Below, piece after piece: positions 5,979 to 6,174 of a DNA stretch of 6,174 nt. Location: assembly GCA_900549885.1 (NCBI GenBank), contig URQA01000141.1, positions 1-6,174 of the forward strand, given 5' to 3'. The notes below the pieces were generated by a model. The model was not told where the DNA came from, made no database searches, and saw nothing but the letters and a program-made list of their open reading frames with translations. The position numbers and the translations under genes are program-made. The DNA comes from an uncultured Eubacteriales bacterium. Lineage in GTDB: Bacteria; Bacillota; Clostridia; Oscillospirales; Oscillospiraceae. Within the stretch, counting starts at the first letter, position 1. Each line of letters opens with the position of its first letter.

Positions 5979-6007
5979 CGGGAGGCCCCGTGTACCGAGG
6001 CCTCCCG
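5979..6007 (-). repeat. 9-bp hairpin just upstream of the VirB6-like gene's ribosome binding site
   Basis: CGGGAGGCC at 5979-5987 and GGCCTCCCG at 5999-6007 are perfect inverted copies, between the maff2 stop and the next ribosome binding site. In the minus-strand RNA the CCUCC in the later arm (5981-5985) could instead pair with the GGAGG at 5970-5974 across a 6-base loop, so two mutually exclusive folds are possible. No T-run follows, so it is not a standard terminator; it may protect the mRNA end or tune translation. Confidence 0.5.
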
Positions 6008-6026
6008 TGGGGTCTGTTGGTGGACA

Positions 6027-6125
6027 TTAGGTGGTGAGCAGGCCGGACAGCAGAGGAATCAAGGTCAGGCCGATGAGAGCGACACCACCGCCGGCCATCA
6101 GCTGCTTGATGCCCTGGCTCTTTGC
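6027..6125 (-). pseudogene. 3' remnant of a maff2-family gene
   Basis: Thirty-two codons and a TAA stop encode AKSQGIKQLMAGGG followed by a hydrophobic VALIGLTLIPLL segment, matching the C-terminal half of Maff2-family proteins: small hydrophobic proteins encoded just upstream of the VirB6/TrbL-like gene in Tn1549-type elements. As I recall the family, about 35-40 further residues with another membrane helix should precede AKSQG. Instead, directly upstream is an in-frame TAA (6126-6128) in AT-rich sequence that does not resemble Maff2. Restart at the internal ATG (6096-6098) would give only 23 residues. The gene therefore appears cut at or near 6125. A missing N-terminus cannot be complemented within the window. 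Confidence 0.75.
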
Positions 6126-6130
6126 TTATG
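6121..6130. other. Putative recombination or insertion junction in maff2
   Basis: Maff2-like coding sequence and GC-rich composition end at 6125; the following 49 bases are roughly one third GC by my count and show no Maff2 similarity. The breakpoint could be off by a few bases. No recognisable insertion-sequence inverted repeat or duplicated target is visible, because only one side lies in the window. Confidence 0.5.
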
Positions 6131-6174
6131 TGTGATAAAGAAGCAATAGAAGTGCAAAAAATTTTGCCGTTCCT
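6128..6174 (+). CDS. Possible 5' end of an unknown gene, cut by the window end
   Basis: An ATG at 6128-6130 opens a frame that stays open to the window end and reads MCDKEAIEVQKILPF, which looks like a natural amphipathic N-terminus and has AT-rich codons like those of the HNH-like gene. It starts within three bases of the maff2 junction and has no Shine-Dalgarno, since the upstream bases belong to maff2, so the gene may have lost its own leader or the ATG may be an internal methionine codon. Fifteen codons are too few to assign a family. The opposite strand is also open here but ends in the TAA at 6126-6128 and looks less protein-like. Confidence 0.3.
   Translation, partial: MCDKEAIEVQKILPF
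6154..6167. repeat. Short AT-rich palindrome near the right edge
   Basis: GCAAAA and TTTTGC are inverted copies around AA, about 30 bases beyond the maff2 junction. It could be part of a mobile-element end or a protein-binding site, but a palindrome of this size in AT-rich DNA may be chance. Confidence 0.25.

Noticed and set aside
5097..6149. Plus-strand open frame of 350 codons opposite the VirB6-like gene
   Set aside because: Its translation is rich in H, D, Q and E, the mirror of membrane-protein codons, and shows no domain; the minus-strand gene has clear membrane helices, operon context and a ribosome binding site.
6166..6174. GCCGTTCCT at the right edge resembles CCGTTCCT in the hairpin at 20-49
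   Set aside because: Eight shared bases are too few to claim a direct repeat or circular joint, and the sequence beyond the window is unknown.
6126..6174. Possible end of a group II intron or insertion sequence at the maff2 break
   Set aside because: No domain V-like hairpin, no recognisable intron boundary and no paired terminal inverted repeat could be seen in the 49 bases available.

Overview
The window carries part of the conjugation (type IV secretion) operon of an integrative and conjugative element of the Tn1549/CTn type found in gut Clostridia (Lachnospiraceae/Oscillospiraceae-like Firmicutes). The assignment rests on gene order (Maff2 remnant, VirB6/TrbL-like membrane protein, PrgI-family protein, VirB4 ATPase), on strong Gram-positive Shine-Dalgarno sequences, and on the GC-rich coding style of some low-GC-relative Clostridia. 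No host housekeeping gene is present, so the host itself cannot be named.

Layout. All convincing genes lie on the minus strand, so transcription runs from high to low coordinates. At the right end the 3' portion of a maff2 gene (6027-6125) stops abruptly against AT-rich DNA (6126-6174), which may hold the start of a plus-strand gene running off the window. Next come the virB6/trbL-like gene (5094-5960), prgI (4673-5074) and virB4 (2299-4722), all starting with TTG behind strong ribosome binding sites. They are followed without gaps by a BRO-N/KilAC phage-type antirepressor gene (1535-2296) and a gene of unknown function whose protein seems to contain two copies of one helical unit (897-1532). 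Composition then changes to AT-rich. The last gene, an HNH-like zinc-finger nuclease candidate (61-822), has its own extended -10 promoter and is closed by a 12-bp terminator-like hairpin (20-49).

How the parts work together. VirB6-like, PrgI-like and VirB4 proteins would form the membrane channel and its ATPase. The antirepressor and unknown gene are joined to virB4 by near-identical translational-coupling junctions, so they should be made together with the transfer machinery; the antirepressor may act on an element regulator outside the window. The HNH-like gene looks like independently expressed cargo, and an inverted repeat around its promoter could hide its ribosome binding site on read-through transcripts from the conjugation operon.

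The main points for follow-up are the broken maff2 junction, the insulated HNH-like cargo gene, the internally duplicated unknown protein, and the run of three TTG-initiated transfer genes. I see no RNA genes, CRISPR array, complete insertion sequence or origin. No stretch longer than about 75 bases between genes lacks a described feature.
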